A stretch of 64,000 nucleotides of DNA from Lachnospiraceae bacterium. Its GTDB lineage: Bacteria > Bacillota > Clostridia > Lachnospirales > Lachnospiraceae. The DNA lies in assembly GCA_021199655.1 (NCBI GenBank), contig JAJQHQ010000025.1, positions 36,798 through 100,797 of the forward strand, in the 5' to 3' direction. Numbering within the stretch: the stretch's first letter is position 1; each line of letters opens with the position of its first letter. Below are positions 16,265-23,912 of the stretch, in pieces. Made by a program: the position numbers and the translations under genes. A model generated the notes under the pieces. The model was not told where the DNA came from. It did no database searches and worked only from the letters and a program-made list of their open reading frames with translations.

Positions 16265-17392
16265 ATGAGAAATACAAAGACGGAAAATACAGTTCAAAAA
16301 AATATAGAGCTAAATAATACAGATCAGAAAAATACAGACGGGGAAAATACAGAATCAAAGGATCGGGGGCGGAAGGATACTGCGGCGCACCGCCGCGTGC
16401 GCTATACGGCGTCATTTGCCATCCTGCTTTTGCTGACCGGCATTTTGTTCATCTGGAATATCAACTCCGGCAGCGTCGACCTGTCCATCCGTGAGATCTG
16501 TCAGATCATCTTTTTGCGGACCGGCGATACGACCGCCTACAATATCATCTGGCAGATCCGGCTTCCGAGGATCCTGGCTGTCATCATTTTAGGCGGCGCA
16601 CTCTCGCTGTCCGGCTTTCTGCTGCAGACCTTCTTTTCCAATCCGATCGCCGGACCGTTCGTGCTCGGTATCTCGTCCGGCTCCAAGCTGGTCGTGGCGC
16701 TGCTGATGGTTTATTATCTTTCCGTATCCAGGACCATGTCTTCCGGTATGATGATCATTGCCGCATTTATCGGGGCGATGATCTCGATGGGGTTTGTCCT
16801 GCTTGTGTCGAGGAAAGTAAAACGTATGTCGATGCTCGTTATCTGCGGTGTGATGATCGGCTACATCTGTTCGGCAATCACGGACTTTGTGGTGACCTTT
16901 GCCGATGACTCGAACATCGTCAACCTTCATAACTGGTCGCTCGGCAGCTTTTCCGGCATGACCTGGAGCAACGTGAGCGTGATGGCGGTCGTGGTCGGCA
17001 TATCACTGGTGATCGCCTTTTTCCTTTCCAAGCCGATCGCCGCTTACCAGCTCGGCGAGGTGTACGCGCAGAACCTTGGTGTCAACATCCGCCTGTTCCG
17101 CGTGGCGCTGATCCTTCTTTCCAGCGTTCTTTCTGCCTGCGTGACTGCCTTTGCGGGACCGATCTCTTTCGTTGGGATCGCAGTGCCGCATCTGGTAAAA
17201 AGCCTGCTGAATACGGCAAAACCTATCCTCGTGATTCCGGCCTGTTTTCTGGGCGGAGCCGCGTTTTGTCTGTTCTGCGACCTGATCGCCCGGACGGCTT
17301 TTTCTCCGACGGAACTCTCCATCAGCTCCGTGACGGCCATTTTCGGTGCGCCTGTCGTCATCTATATCATGATACGGAGGAAATCGGCATGA
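16265..17392 (+). CDS. FecCD/BtuC-type ABC permease
   Basis: A 375-residue permease with about ten TM helices and the family motif GxxxxxSGxxLQxxxxNPxAxPxxLGxxxGA recognisable around residues 110-150. The first 45 residues are an odd hydrophilic tail rich in Asn, Thr, Lys and Glu, encoded by imperfect AATACAGA-type repeats. The stop codon overlaps the start of the ATPase gene (ATGA at 17389-17392), so the two are translationally coupled. It forms the channel for the ligand of the preceding binding protein. Confidence 0.9.
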   Translation: MRNTKTENTVQKNIELNNTDQKNTDGENTESKDRGRKDTAAHRRVRYTASFAILLLLTGILFIWNINSGSVDLSIREICQIIFLRTGDTTAYNIIWQIRLPRILAVIILGGALSLSGFLLQTFFSNPIAGPFVLGISSGSKLVVALLMVYYLSVSRTMSSGMMIIAAFIGAMISMGFVLLVSRKVKRMSMLVICGVMIGYICSAITDFVVTFADDSNIVNLHNWSLGSFSGMTWSNVSVMAVVVGISLVIAFFLSKPIAAYQLGEVYAQNLGVNIRLFRVALILLSSVLSACVTAFAGPISFVGIAVPHLVKSLLNTAKPILVIPACFLGGAAFCLFCDLIARTAFSPTELSISSVTAIFGAPVVIYIMIRRKSA

Positions 17393-18507
17393 ACAACAAC
17401 TGGTATTTTCACACGGAAAAACTGACAGTCGGTTACGACGGCAAACCGTTGATCAAAGATATTGAGATACATGTGCGCCGCGGGGAAATCCTCACGCTGA
17501 TCGGACCGAACGGCGGCGGGAAATCCACGATATTAAAGAGCATCACGCGGCAGCTGAAAACGATTGCCGGTACGGTTTATCTGGAAAACGAAACGATTCA
17601 GAAACTTTCTGGAAAAGCTCTTTCGCAGAAAATGGCGGTTGTCCTTACGGAACGGATGCAGTCCGACCTGATGACCTGCGAGGACATCGTGGCAACTGGC
17701 CGCTATCCTTACACCGGGACGCTGGGGCTTTTGACAGACGAAGACCGCCAAAAAGTACACGACGCAATGGAGATGGTCCATGCCCTTGACCTGTGCGACC
17801 GGGACTTTAAGGCCATCAGCGACGGGCAGCGGCAGAGGATCATGCTCGCACGCGCAATCTGTCAGGAGCCGGAGATCATTATTCTGGACGAGCCGACCTC
17901 TTACCTTGACATCCGGCACAAGCTGGAGTTGCTCTCTATCCTGAAAAAGCTGGTTGCGCAGAATCAGCTGGCAGTGATCATGTCTCTGCATGAACTGGAT
18001 CTTGCGCAGAAGGTCTCCGATCAGGTGCTCTGCGTGCACGGAGAAAATGATCCGCAGCTGTGCGGCACGATCGACTGCTATGGCACTCCCGAAGAGGTTT
18101 TTACGCCGGACTATATTCGCCGGCTTTACGGGATCACGACCGGCAGCTATGACCCGCTCTTCGGCTGCATTGAGATGGAAAGGGTGCACGGCACTCCCGA
18201 GGTGTTTGTGATCGGCGGAGGCGGGAGCGCGATTCCCACCTGCCGCAGGCTGCAGCGTGAGGGCGTACCCTTTGCGACCGGGGTCCTGCACGAAAACGAC
18301 ATTGATTATGAAGTGGCCAAAGCCCTTGCGTCCGTGGTGATTTCCGAGCGTGCTTTTGAGCCGGTAAGTGAAGAAAAAATGCAGGAGGCGTGCAAAATCC
18401 TTCGCTCCTGCGGGAAAGTCATCTGCTGTATTGATTCTTTTGGGACAATGAATGCGTTAAATGAGAAGCTCCGGGAAGAAGCGGTTCGGATGGGAATATT
18501 ATGTTAA
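17389..18507 (+). CDS. FepC/BtuD-type ABC ATPase with C-terminal extension
   Basis: A 372-residue ATPase. Walker A (GPNGGGKST), signature (ISDGQRQR, with Asp in place of the second residue Ser) and Walker B (IIILDEPTSYLD) are present in residues 1-250. Family members usually end near 255-270; here a further 100 residues follow with a glycine-rich VIGGGGSAIP motif and a C-terminal alpha/beta pattern containing three cysteines. The extension could sense a ligand or regulate the pump; I do not recognise it. Start at 17389 gives an ATGA overlap with the permease; longer in-frame starts overlap the permease and are rejected. Confidence 0.88.
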   Translation: MNNNWYFHTEKLTVGYDGKPLIKDIEIHVRRGEILTLIGPNGGGKSTILKSITRQLKTIAGTVYLENETIQKLSGKALSQKMAVVLTERMQSDLMTCEDIVATGRYPYTGTLGLLTDEDRQKVHDAMEMVHALDLCDRDFKAISDGQRQRIMLARAICQEPEIIILDEPTSYLDIRHKLELLSILKKLVAQNQLAVIMSLHELDLAQKVSDQVLCVHGENDPQLCGTIDCYGTPEEVFTPDYIRRLYGITTGSYDPLFGCIEMERVHGTPEVFVIGGGGSAIPTCRRLQREGVPFATGVLHENDIDYEVAKALASVVISERAFEPVSEEKMQEACKILRSCGKVICCIDSFGTMNALNEKLREEAVRMGILC

Positions 18508-18569
18508 TCTGAACGATACGATGAAACAGTTATCCGATTTTAATAACACAGAGCCGGGCAGGGTAAGAC

Positions 18570-18598
18570 TTGACACGAAAAGAAACATACGTTATAAC
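18570..18598 (+). promoter_or_regulatory. Consensus promoter facing no gene (cassette C4)
   Basis: -35 TTGACA (18570-18575), spacer 17, -10 TATAAC (18593-18598). The stretch 18549-18612 closely matches 25349-25412 upstream of the dehydratase activase, including both promoter boxes. Confidence 0.8.
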
Positions 18599-18604
18599 AC
18601 GCCA

Positions 18605-18693
18605 ATAACAAAAGAAGGCATCCATGTTGTGACTACGAAGAGCTATGCACTAAACAATCTTCAGGCCGGATAAGAAACTATCCGGCCTGTTTT
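18605..18693 (+). ncRNA. Predicted short transcript of unknown role
   Basis: The promoter at 18570-18598 is followed only about 60 bases later by a strong terminator (18662-18693), giving an RNA of about 85-90 bases. It could be a small RNA. It also contains a GTG-initiated 14-codon frame ending at TAA in the hairpin (VTTKSYALNNLQAG) with a weak purine-rich site upstream, so a leader peptide is possible. No homology is recognised. Confidence 0.45.
18662..18693 (+). terminator. Strong intrinsic terminator
   Basis: Perfect 11-bp stem CAGGCCGGATA (18662-18672) / TATCCGGCCTG (18679-18689), six-base loop, then TTTTA. The same 11-bp stem occurs at 30824-30851 with a different loop. Confidence 0.85.
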
Positions 18694-18710
18694 ATCATAT
18701 AGTTTTATTT

Positions 18711-19247
18711 TTACTGCCGAAATATCTTTTTAAAAATGGTTCTTACCAACGGCTGGATGAAGAACAGCTGGCTGAAAAATGCAAATGGGAAATTATAGCA
18801 TACCAGCTTCAACCAGTTTGCCAGAAATGTCAGAATATGGAAGCCATTGTAATACGGATAGTAAAACAGAGCGGCCAGAAAGCTCATCGTAGGAACCATC
18901 AAGCCGACCGTTGCGCAGATGACGGCGCTTTCAAAAATTACCGGATGAGTCTCCTTCGGGTCGAAGTTCATGCAGGCGAGCTTGAACGAACACGGACTTC
19001 CGAGCATACACTCCAGCGCATAGGCAAAGCAAAACTCGATCAGGATCAGTGCCCAGATGGGCAGCATCCGACCGAACATGTACACACCGCCCTGCGCCTG
19101 GATGGCATGAAGGACGCTATCGGCGCCAGTCACTTCCATGAGTGTTGCTCCGTTTATGACGTACAGGCTGTAGAATACGTACCCGTGTACGGTAATGATG
19201 ACAGTGATAAGTGCGAAAATCATTCGCTGAAACTGATTCTTGGGCAT
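18711..19247 (-). CDS. DUF2798-type membrane protein
   Basis: A 178-residue protein with four likely TM helices (about 9-30, 57-80, 105-130, 143-170 from the N terminus MPKNQFQRMIF). It resembles the DUF2798 family of small membrane proteins of unknown function; I base this on overall pattern. It is transcribed leftwards as a single gene from a T/C-rich upstream region that contains a good ribosome site (AAAGGAG-like on the minus strand near 19255). No functional inference is possible from neighbours. Confidence 0.7.
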   Translation of the reverse strand: MPKNQFQRMIFALITVIITVHGYVFYSLYVINGATLMEVTGADSVLHAIQAQGGVYMFGRMLPIWALILIEFCFAYALECMLGSPCSFKLACMNFDPKETHPVIFESAVICATVGLMVPTMSFLAALFYYPYYNGFHILTFLANWLKLVCYNFPFAFFSQLFFIQPLVRTIFKKIFRQ

Positions 19248-19738
19248 CTCTTTTTCTCCTTTTTTTTAATCTGTGTAACCGTTCGTAAAAGCATAACAGG
19301 CGTCTCAAATAACCGGACACCATCTTAATAAAACAACAAAAAACACAAGCATCTATTGCGTAATCAGATCAGTTGTTACATAATTCCGTGATCAGATTTA
19401 CGTGCATAGCACTACTTGTGTCATTCATGTGTTTATTATTTAATTGTACTTTCGAACGTTCTCGGGTATTTTACTGTTTTTCATCTTAAAAATCAACAGA
19501 CGTATTCCACAAAAAATCGCTGGGAAATGGTTGGTCACATTGTCCCGGATATGCTTTGACCGATAACGTATATTTAATTTCATGCTTTGACTTTTCCCGT
19601 AAAAAAATGATATGATTCAAACATATTCAAGTACATATTTTACAGTCTTCCATGTAATTTTTGATACTTGTATATCTCTATTCAGGCTCTTGCTGTAATA
19701 GGTAAACAGGCTTTTGCCAGACAAGGAGGTGTGCAGGG
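19248..19738. promoter_or_regulatory. Divergent intergenic region with a promoter for the next gene
   Basis: About 490 AT-rich bases without a gene. A rightward promoter is visible at 19587-19616 (TTGACT, spacer 18, TATGAT). The decamer ATGCTTTGAC occurs twice (near 19551 and 19582). A short palindrome GAACGTTC lies near 19456. Nothing else is recognised. Confidence 0.5.
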
Positions 19739-19978
19739 ATGAAAAGAGTAAAAGCAGCCTGTATCTGCCAGACACTGCATTTTATGCTTAAAGAAGACTT
19801 AGGGCATGATTATGCTGTGAAGATGGTTCAGGAAGAAGTAGCACAGTATAAACGGACACTTGAAAAAAACCATACGCAGTATAAAATTATTGACGAATCC
19901 GAACAGTCTGACGGTTCTATCATGATCAAGGTTATCAAGCAGTATAATAACAGTCCTGTTGGCGATTATCTTGACTGA
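19739..19978 (+). CDS. Conserved hypothetical small protein
   Basis: A 79-residue cytoplasmic protein with a strong AAGGAGGTG ribosome site and its own promoter. It has an N-terminal helical part with Cys8-x-Cys and a C-terminal beta-hairpin-like end (SDGSIMIKVIKQYNN). I recall similar small proteins in Lachnospiraceae without assigned function. It ends with a terminator hairpin, so it is a monocistronic gene. Confidence 0.7.
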   Translation: MKRVKAACICQTLHFMLKEDLGHDYAVKMVQEEVAQYKRTLEKNHTQYKIIDESEQSDGSIMIKVIKQYNNSPVGDYLD

Positions 19979-19986
19979 TTCCAATC

Positions 19987-20015
19987 AAGCAGGAGGCGGC
20001 TATCGTCTCCTGCTT
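19987..20015 (+). terminator. Terminator of the small hypothetical gene
   Basis: Stem AAGCAGGAG (19987-19995) / CTCCTGCTT (20007-20015), followed by a mixed T-rich stretch. Confidence 0.6.
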
Positions 20016-20040
20016 ATGCTTTTCATATGGAAACTACGGT

Positions 20041-20163
20041 ATGTTCCATACACCGGCAGTACCGAACCTGATGTTTCTGGATGAAAAATCTCGTCAGACT
20101 GTTGAGTCTGACCGGAAACTTGTGGAAATGCTTGCAAGTGTACGGCCTCCTTTTTTAGCGTAA
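20041..20163 (+). CDS. Possible 40-residue ORF or gene remnant
   Basis: An ATG-started frame of 40 codons ending at TAA 20161-20163. It lacks a clear ribosome site and follows a terminator directly. The sequence is hydrophilic (for example ESDRKLVEML) and could be the tail of a decayed gene. I do not recognise it and would not call it a gene without support. Confidence 0.2.
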   Translation: MFHTPAVPNLMFLDEKSRQTVESDRKLVEMLASVRPPFLA

Positions 20164-20210
20164 ATCTTACATGATGCAAACGGAGAAAATAAGTTTAAAA
20201 GTTCGTAATG

Positions 20211-20240
20211 GCAGAAAGGGCTGAGATCAGCCCTTCCTGC
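20211..20240 (-). terminator. Terminator of the cytidylate kinase-like gene
   Basis: Near-perfect 14-bp stem (20211-20224 with 20227-20240, one wobble). It lies about 60 bases past the leftward stop codon; in that direction a TTTT follows a few bases later. Confidence 0.5.
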
Positions 20241-20299
20241 AATATAAAAAATAATCGTGGAGCAATGCACCCCGGATCAGGCTTTGAAATACATTACTG

Positions 20300-20917
20300 T
20301 TAGTTCATTCCGATTATGGAACAGATGATTTGAGCACAATTTTCATAGCCGAGAGTCCCGCTGTCCAATAGTATATCGTAATTCCTGCGATCTCCCCATT
20401 TCTGCTCGGTAAACATATTGTAGTGGCGGGCACGTTCACGGTCAGAACGGGTAATTTCCTCGCGGGCGGTTGCCTCCGGCATCCCGTACTCTTTCACACT
20501 GTGTTCCATGCGCTTTTCCATATCCGCATAGATAAAGACGCGAAGCACATCCTTGCGGTCTCTGAGGATATAGTCTGCGCATCTGCCAACAATGACACAG
20601 CTTCCGGAATCTGCATAGTTTCGAATGATTTCCTGCTGTGCGCAGAAAACCTGCGTGGTTAAAGGAAGCGGCTGATTGCTCGCTTCTTCGAGTATACCAT
20701 AGCCATAGCTGGTTCCCATGGCAAGGTTGTACAGGAAACTGCTGGTGATTTTCTGATCAGACTTCTCAATGTACTCTTTAGGAACACCTGATACCTTAGC
20801 GGCCTCGTCAATTAGCTCTCTGTCATAGTAAGGGATATTTTTTCGGCTTGCCACCATTTTCCCGATTGTGCGTCCTCCGCTGCCTAACTCTCTGCTGATG
20901 GTGATAATTCGTTTCAT
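20300..20917 (-). CDS. Cytidylate kinase-like P-loop protein
   Basis: A 205-residue member of the cytidylate kinase-like family (AAA_26 type). The N terminus has a Walker A-like loop, SRELGSGGRTIG, and the protein keeps the NMP-kinase plan: an ARxxRxxY-like segment and a lid rich in Arg (RSDRERARHY). Family members are common in Clostridia beside regulators and membrane proteins, but their substrate has not been settled; it is distinct from the true Cmk. It is a single gene with a ribosome site (GGAGGCAGCTT on the minus strand). Confidence 0.85.
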   Translation of the reverse strand: MKRIITISRELGSGGRTIGKMVASRKNIPYYDRELIDEAAKVSGVPKEYIEKSDQKITSSFLYNLAMGTSYGYGILEEASNQPLPLTTQVFCAQQEIIRNYADSGSCVIVGRCADYILRDRKDVLRVFIYADMEKRMEHSVKEYGMPEATAREEITRSDRERARHYNMFTEQKWGDRRNYDILLDSGTLGYENCAQIICSIIGMN

Positions 20918-21141
20918 AAGCTGCCTCCATTCATTTTTTAATCTGATTTTTTGTATTAATCCTTCGCAGGTTTGTTGTTTAATAAAAATGTATAACAGAA
21001 TCTGTAGCCAACAACTGTTATAGCTGTATTATAACGCATATAAAAGCAAACACAAATGAAAAAATTATAAAATGAGATTATGTCTCTTCCTGGAAAAAAG
21101 TTGAAGAAAAGCATTATGTAACGATTGAGTGACAGAATTTC
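20918..21141. other. AT-rich upstream region of the kinase-like gene
   Basis: About 220 bases with no gene. It is AT-rich and should hold the leftward promoter of the kinase-like gene, but I cannot pick out boxes with confidence. Confidence 0.3.
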
Positions 21142-21320
21142 TCCCCGGGGAAATTCCCGGGGATTTTTAATGCGCACGGCCGCGAAAGGAAGTTAGTGGC
21201 TTTGCCACTCGCGGGTCTGCGCTACCACTTCGGTCGTTGCTAAACGAGCGCCACTGGCGCTCAGCAACGGCGCGGGCGAGTAAGAGCCGTCAAGCCGCCT
21301 CCTACTCGATCGCAGAGCCG
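21142..21320 (+). repeat. Terminator-TGCGCA-hairpin cassette, copy C2
   Basis: Begins with a terminator TCCCCGGG/CCCGGGGA plus TTTTT (21142-21167), then TGCGCA (21171-21176), then hairpins AGTGGC-TTT-GCCACT (21195-21209) and GTTGCT...AGCAAC enclosing GAGCGCC-ACT-GGCGCTC (21236-21268). It aligns with 25180-25360 but lacks the promoter end. It points right although both flanking genes point left, and its far end encodes the last residues of the TetR protein. Confidence 0.75.
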
Positions 21321-21934
21321 GGCAAGGAGAATGGATCGTTGGTTTCCGGAAGATAAGCCATCAGACCGCGCAGTACCAGATTTTGCATTAACGTACTGAC
21401 TTCTTCGGCAGGCAGGTCCTTCCCTCTTTCATTCCACAGCTGCAAAATGCTGAACATTGCAGAATTTATGTAGTCTAACAGATAATCAAAATATGGCGAA
21501 TCCGCCGGGAGTGGAAGATAATCTTCCACCAAAGGGAGTAATTCTGATTTTACTTTTGGGAAAAAAGCAGAGTCCCCATTCGGTCCAAGCAGGAGGTAGA
21601 TTTTTTCATTCATAGCATTAAAAACAATCTGAAAAAGGTTTTTCAGGGAATCTGCCCTTTCAGAAGCCATCTGGTGTATCGTATTCCCCGAGCCTGATTC
21701 CGGCATAACCTGACGAATCGTCTGCTTCAGCTCATCTAACAGGTCTGCTTCTGCATTTGCGACCAGGTCGTCAATATCTATAAAATACTCATAAAATGTA
21801 CCGCGGTTATAGGATGTGCGCCTTGTAAGCTCGTTGACTGCGATTTTGGAAATCGGCTTTTCCTTTACCAATGCCCAGAAGGCGTCAATGAAGATTCGGC
21901 GCGTCCTTTTGGTGGTCTCTGATTGCTTTTTCAT
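21302..21934 (-). CDS. TetR/AcrR-family repressor
   Basis: A 210-residue TetR-type regulator. The helix-turn-helix lies at about 28-50 (ISKIAVNELTRRTSYNRGTFYEYF). The C-terminal ligand domain is typical in length. It is divergent from the ABC exporter genes, and the 119-base gap carries a perfect palindrome, so it very likely represses that operon. The last residues (GSAIE) and stop codon come from cassette repeat C2, so the original C terminus has probably been replaced. Confidence 0.88.
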   Translation of the reverse strand: MKKQSETTKRTRRIFIDAFWALVKEKPISKIAVNELTRRTSYNRGTFYEYFIDIDDLVANAEADLLDELKQTIRQVMPESGSGNTIHQMASERADSLKNLFQIVFNAMNEKIYLLLGPNGDSAFFPKVKSELLPLVEDYLPLPADSPYFDYLLDYINSAMFSILQLWNERGKDLPAEEVSTLMQNLVLRGLMAYLPETNDPFSLPGSAIE

Positions 21935-21961
21935 TTACGTTCCTCCGTCACAAAAATCCGA

Positions 21962-22011
21962 CAGATTTTGAAAATCTGATGGTTGAATTATGCTTTTGTC
22001 GTGTGTATAAT
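21962..22011 (+). promoter_or_regulatory. TetR operator and promoter of the ABC exporter operon
   Basis: Operator: perfect palindrome CAGATTTTGAAAATCTG (21962-21978). Promoter: -35 TTGAAT (21983-21988), spacer 17, -10 TATAAT (22006-22011). The operator ends four bases before the -35 box, as expected for TetR-family control. Confidence 0.75.
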
Positions 22012-22053
22012 GCATCGTACAACAGAATGTTGGAAAAATCAAGGAGGAATTTT

Positions 22054-22968
22054 ATGACAGTGATTTCTGTGGATCATCTGACAAAAGACTACGGCCACGG
22101 CCGCGGTGTGTTCGATGTATCGATTCAAGTAGATAAAGGCGAATGCTATGGGTTCCTTGGCCCGAATGGAGCCGGGAAAACCACGACCATCCGTCATTTG
22201 ATGGGCTTTTCGAAGCCTGAGAAGGGCAATACGGCAATCTCCGGGATGGACAGCTGGAAAAACAGCGCGACCTTGAAAAATACGGTCGGCTATCTTCCGG
22301 GGGAAGTAACTCTGCCGGCGGGACTTTCGGGAACTGGGTTCCTGCGTATGATGGGACAGATGCGCCATGTGGAAAATGACAGCTATCTGAAGATGCTGCT
22401 GGAAAAGTTTGATCTGGATCCCAACGTCAGCATCAAACGGATGAGCTTGGGCGTAAAGCGTAAGCTCGCGGTTGTCACGACTTTTATGCAGGACCCGGAT
22501 ATTCTGATTCTGGATGAACCGACGTCCGGACTTGATCCGGTCATGCAGGAGACGTTCATTGAATTTGTAAAGGAAGAAAAGGAACGGGGCAAGACGATTT
22601 TCCTTTCTTCCCATATTTTCCATGAAGTGGATGCTACCTGCGACCGCATTGCCATCATAAGGGATGGAAAGATTGTCTCTGAGTTCAAGTCGGAGGAACT
22701 GAAGCAGAAACATGACCGCATCTACCGCGTAACATTTGCGGACGAAATCTCTTATATGAATTTTGTTCAGAAACCGTTCCGATTTACATCGAAAAACAAA
22801 GGGAAGCTCCGTGCGAGGGTGCAGATGGAGGCAGACCGGGTCGGCGAGTTGATGACCTGTCTGTGCGATTATAATGTTGCGGACTTTATTGAGATCCCGT
22901 TTACTCTGGAAGACTATTTCATGGGCTTCTACGATACCGGTCATCATTTTCAGGGGGTGAGTGCATGA
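22054..22968 (+). CDS. ABC exporter ATPase 1
   Basis: A 304-residue ATPase of the ABC-2/drug export type: Walker A GPNGAGKTT, signature MSLGVKRK, Walker B ILILDEPTSGLD, H-loop SSHIFHE. Start 22054 has AAGGAGG upstream; an in-frame ATG at 21979 overlaps the promoter and is rejected. The stop overlaps the next start (ATGA at 22965-22968). The signature is MSLGV rather than LSGGQ, as often in this subfamily. Confidence 0.9.
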   Translation: MTVISVDHLTKDYGHGRGVFDVSIQVDKGECYGFLGPNGAGKTTTIRHLMGFSKPEKGNTAISGMDSWKNSATLKNTVGYLPGEVTLPAGLSGTGFLRMMGQMRHVENDSYLKMLLEKFDLDPNVSIKRMSLGVKRKLAVVTTFMQDPDILILDEPTSGLDPVMQETFIEFVKEEKERGKTIFLSSHIFHEVDATCDRIAIIRDGKIVSEFKSEELKQKHDRIYRVTFADEISYMNFVQKPFRFTSKNKGKLRARVQMEADRVGELMTCLCDYNVADFIEIPFTLEDYFMGFYDTGHHFQGVSA

Positions 22969-23912
22969 GCGCAGGTCTTATATCTGTGAGAAATCTTACA
23001 AAGGATTATGGAGATAACCGCGGTGTGTTTGACATCTCCCTTGACATCCAGGAAGGTGAGGTGTTCGGATATCTGGGAACCAACGGATCCGGAAAGACGA
23101 CCACTATCCGCCATATGATGGGCTTTTTGAAGCCGGATTCCGGTGAAGTGCTGGTGAATGGGCTGAATCCATGGAGGCAGGCGCCGGAGGTGATGAAAGA
23201 TGTCAGCTACATTCCAGGGGAGATTGCGTTTCCGGATCTGCCCACCGGCACGGACTTTTTTAAAGTGCAGGCGCAGTTCCTGGGCGTGAAGGATTTTACT
23301 TACATGAATCACCTGATCGACCTTCTGGGGCTGGACCCGTCCGCCAATCTGAAACGCATGAGCAAAGGAATGAAGCAGAAGACGGCGATTGTAGCGGCAC
23401 TGATGGGTGATAAGAAAATATTGATCATGGACGAGCCGACCACCGGCCTGGATCCGCTGATGCGGGAGACCTTCCTGGAACTGGTCCGTGAGGAAAAGAA
23501 AAAAGGCAGAACTATCTTTATGTCCAGCCATATTTTTGAGGAAATCGAGGATGTCTGCGACCGGGTTGCCATCATTGGAAACGGGGAAATAAAGGATGTG
23601 CTGAGCCTCTATAAGCTGCGTCACGACACGCCGAGAATGTTCCGGATCACGTTTGCTAATGAAGCAGCTGCACAGGAATACGTGAACAGAATTGAGGAAA
23701 TGCCCCCTCACTGCGCTCCGGAGGCAGCAGTGGATGAGGATGGGGCGTCCTCTCGTGAAAACCAGGCAGCAGTTTCCTTTGCTGTTTCTGCTGCCGAGAC
23801 CGACCGCGCGATTAAAGCGACGAAAGGTCTGCCGGTGGTTTCGGTTGATGAAACTCACGAAGATCTTGAGGAGTATTTTATGAATATTTATCGGAAGGAG
23901 ATCAGACAATAA
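22965..23912 (+). CDS. ABC exporter ATPase 2
   Basis: A 315-residue paralogue of the preceding ATPase: Walker A GTNGSGKTT, signature MSKGMKQK, Walker B ILIMDEPTTGLD, H-loop SSHIFEE. Two different ATPases in one operon suggest a heterodimeric motor. The stop codon TAA overlaps the ATG of the permease (23910-23914), so all three genes are translationally coupled. Confidence 0.9.
   Translation: MSAGLISVRNLTKDYGDNRGVFDISLDIQEGEVFGYLGTNGSGKTTTIRHMMGFLKPDSGEVLVNGLNPWRQAPEVMKDVSYIPGEIAFPDLPTGTDFFKVQAQFLGVKDFTYMNHLIDLLGLDPSANLKRMSKGMKQKTAIVAALMGDKKILIMDEPTTGLDPLMRETFLELVREEKKKGRTIFMSSHIFEEIEDVCDRVAIIGNGEIKDVLSLYKLRHDTPRMFRITFANEAAAQEYVNRIEEMPPHCAPEAAVDEDGASSRENQAAVSFAVSAAETDRAIKATKGLPVVSVDETHEDLEEYFMNIYRKEIRQ

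Noticed and set aside
18461-18673. 70-codon frame over the orphan promoter
   Set aside because: It spans the end of the ATPase gene and the promoter at 18570-18598 and has no ribosome site. Only its last 14 codons could be translated from the predicted short RNA.
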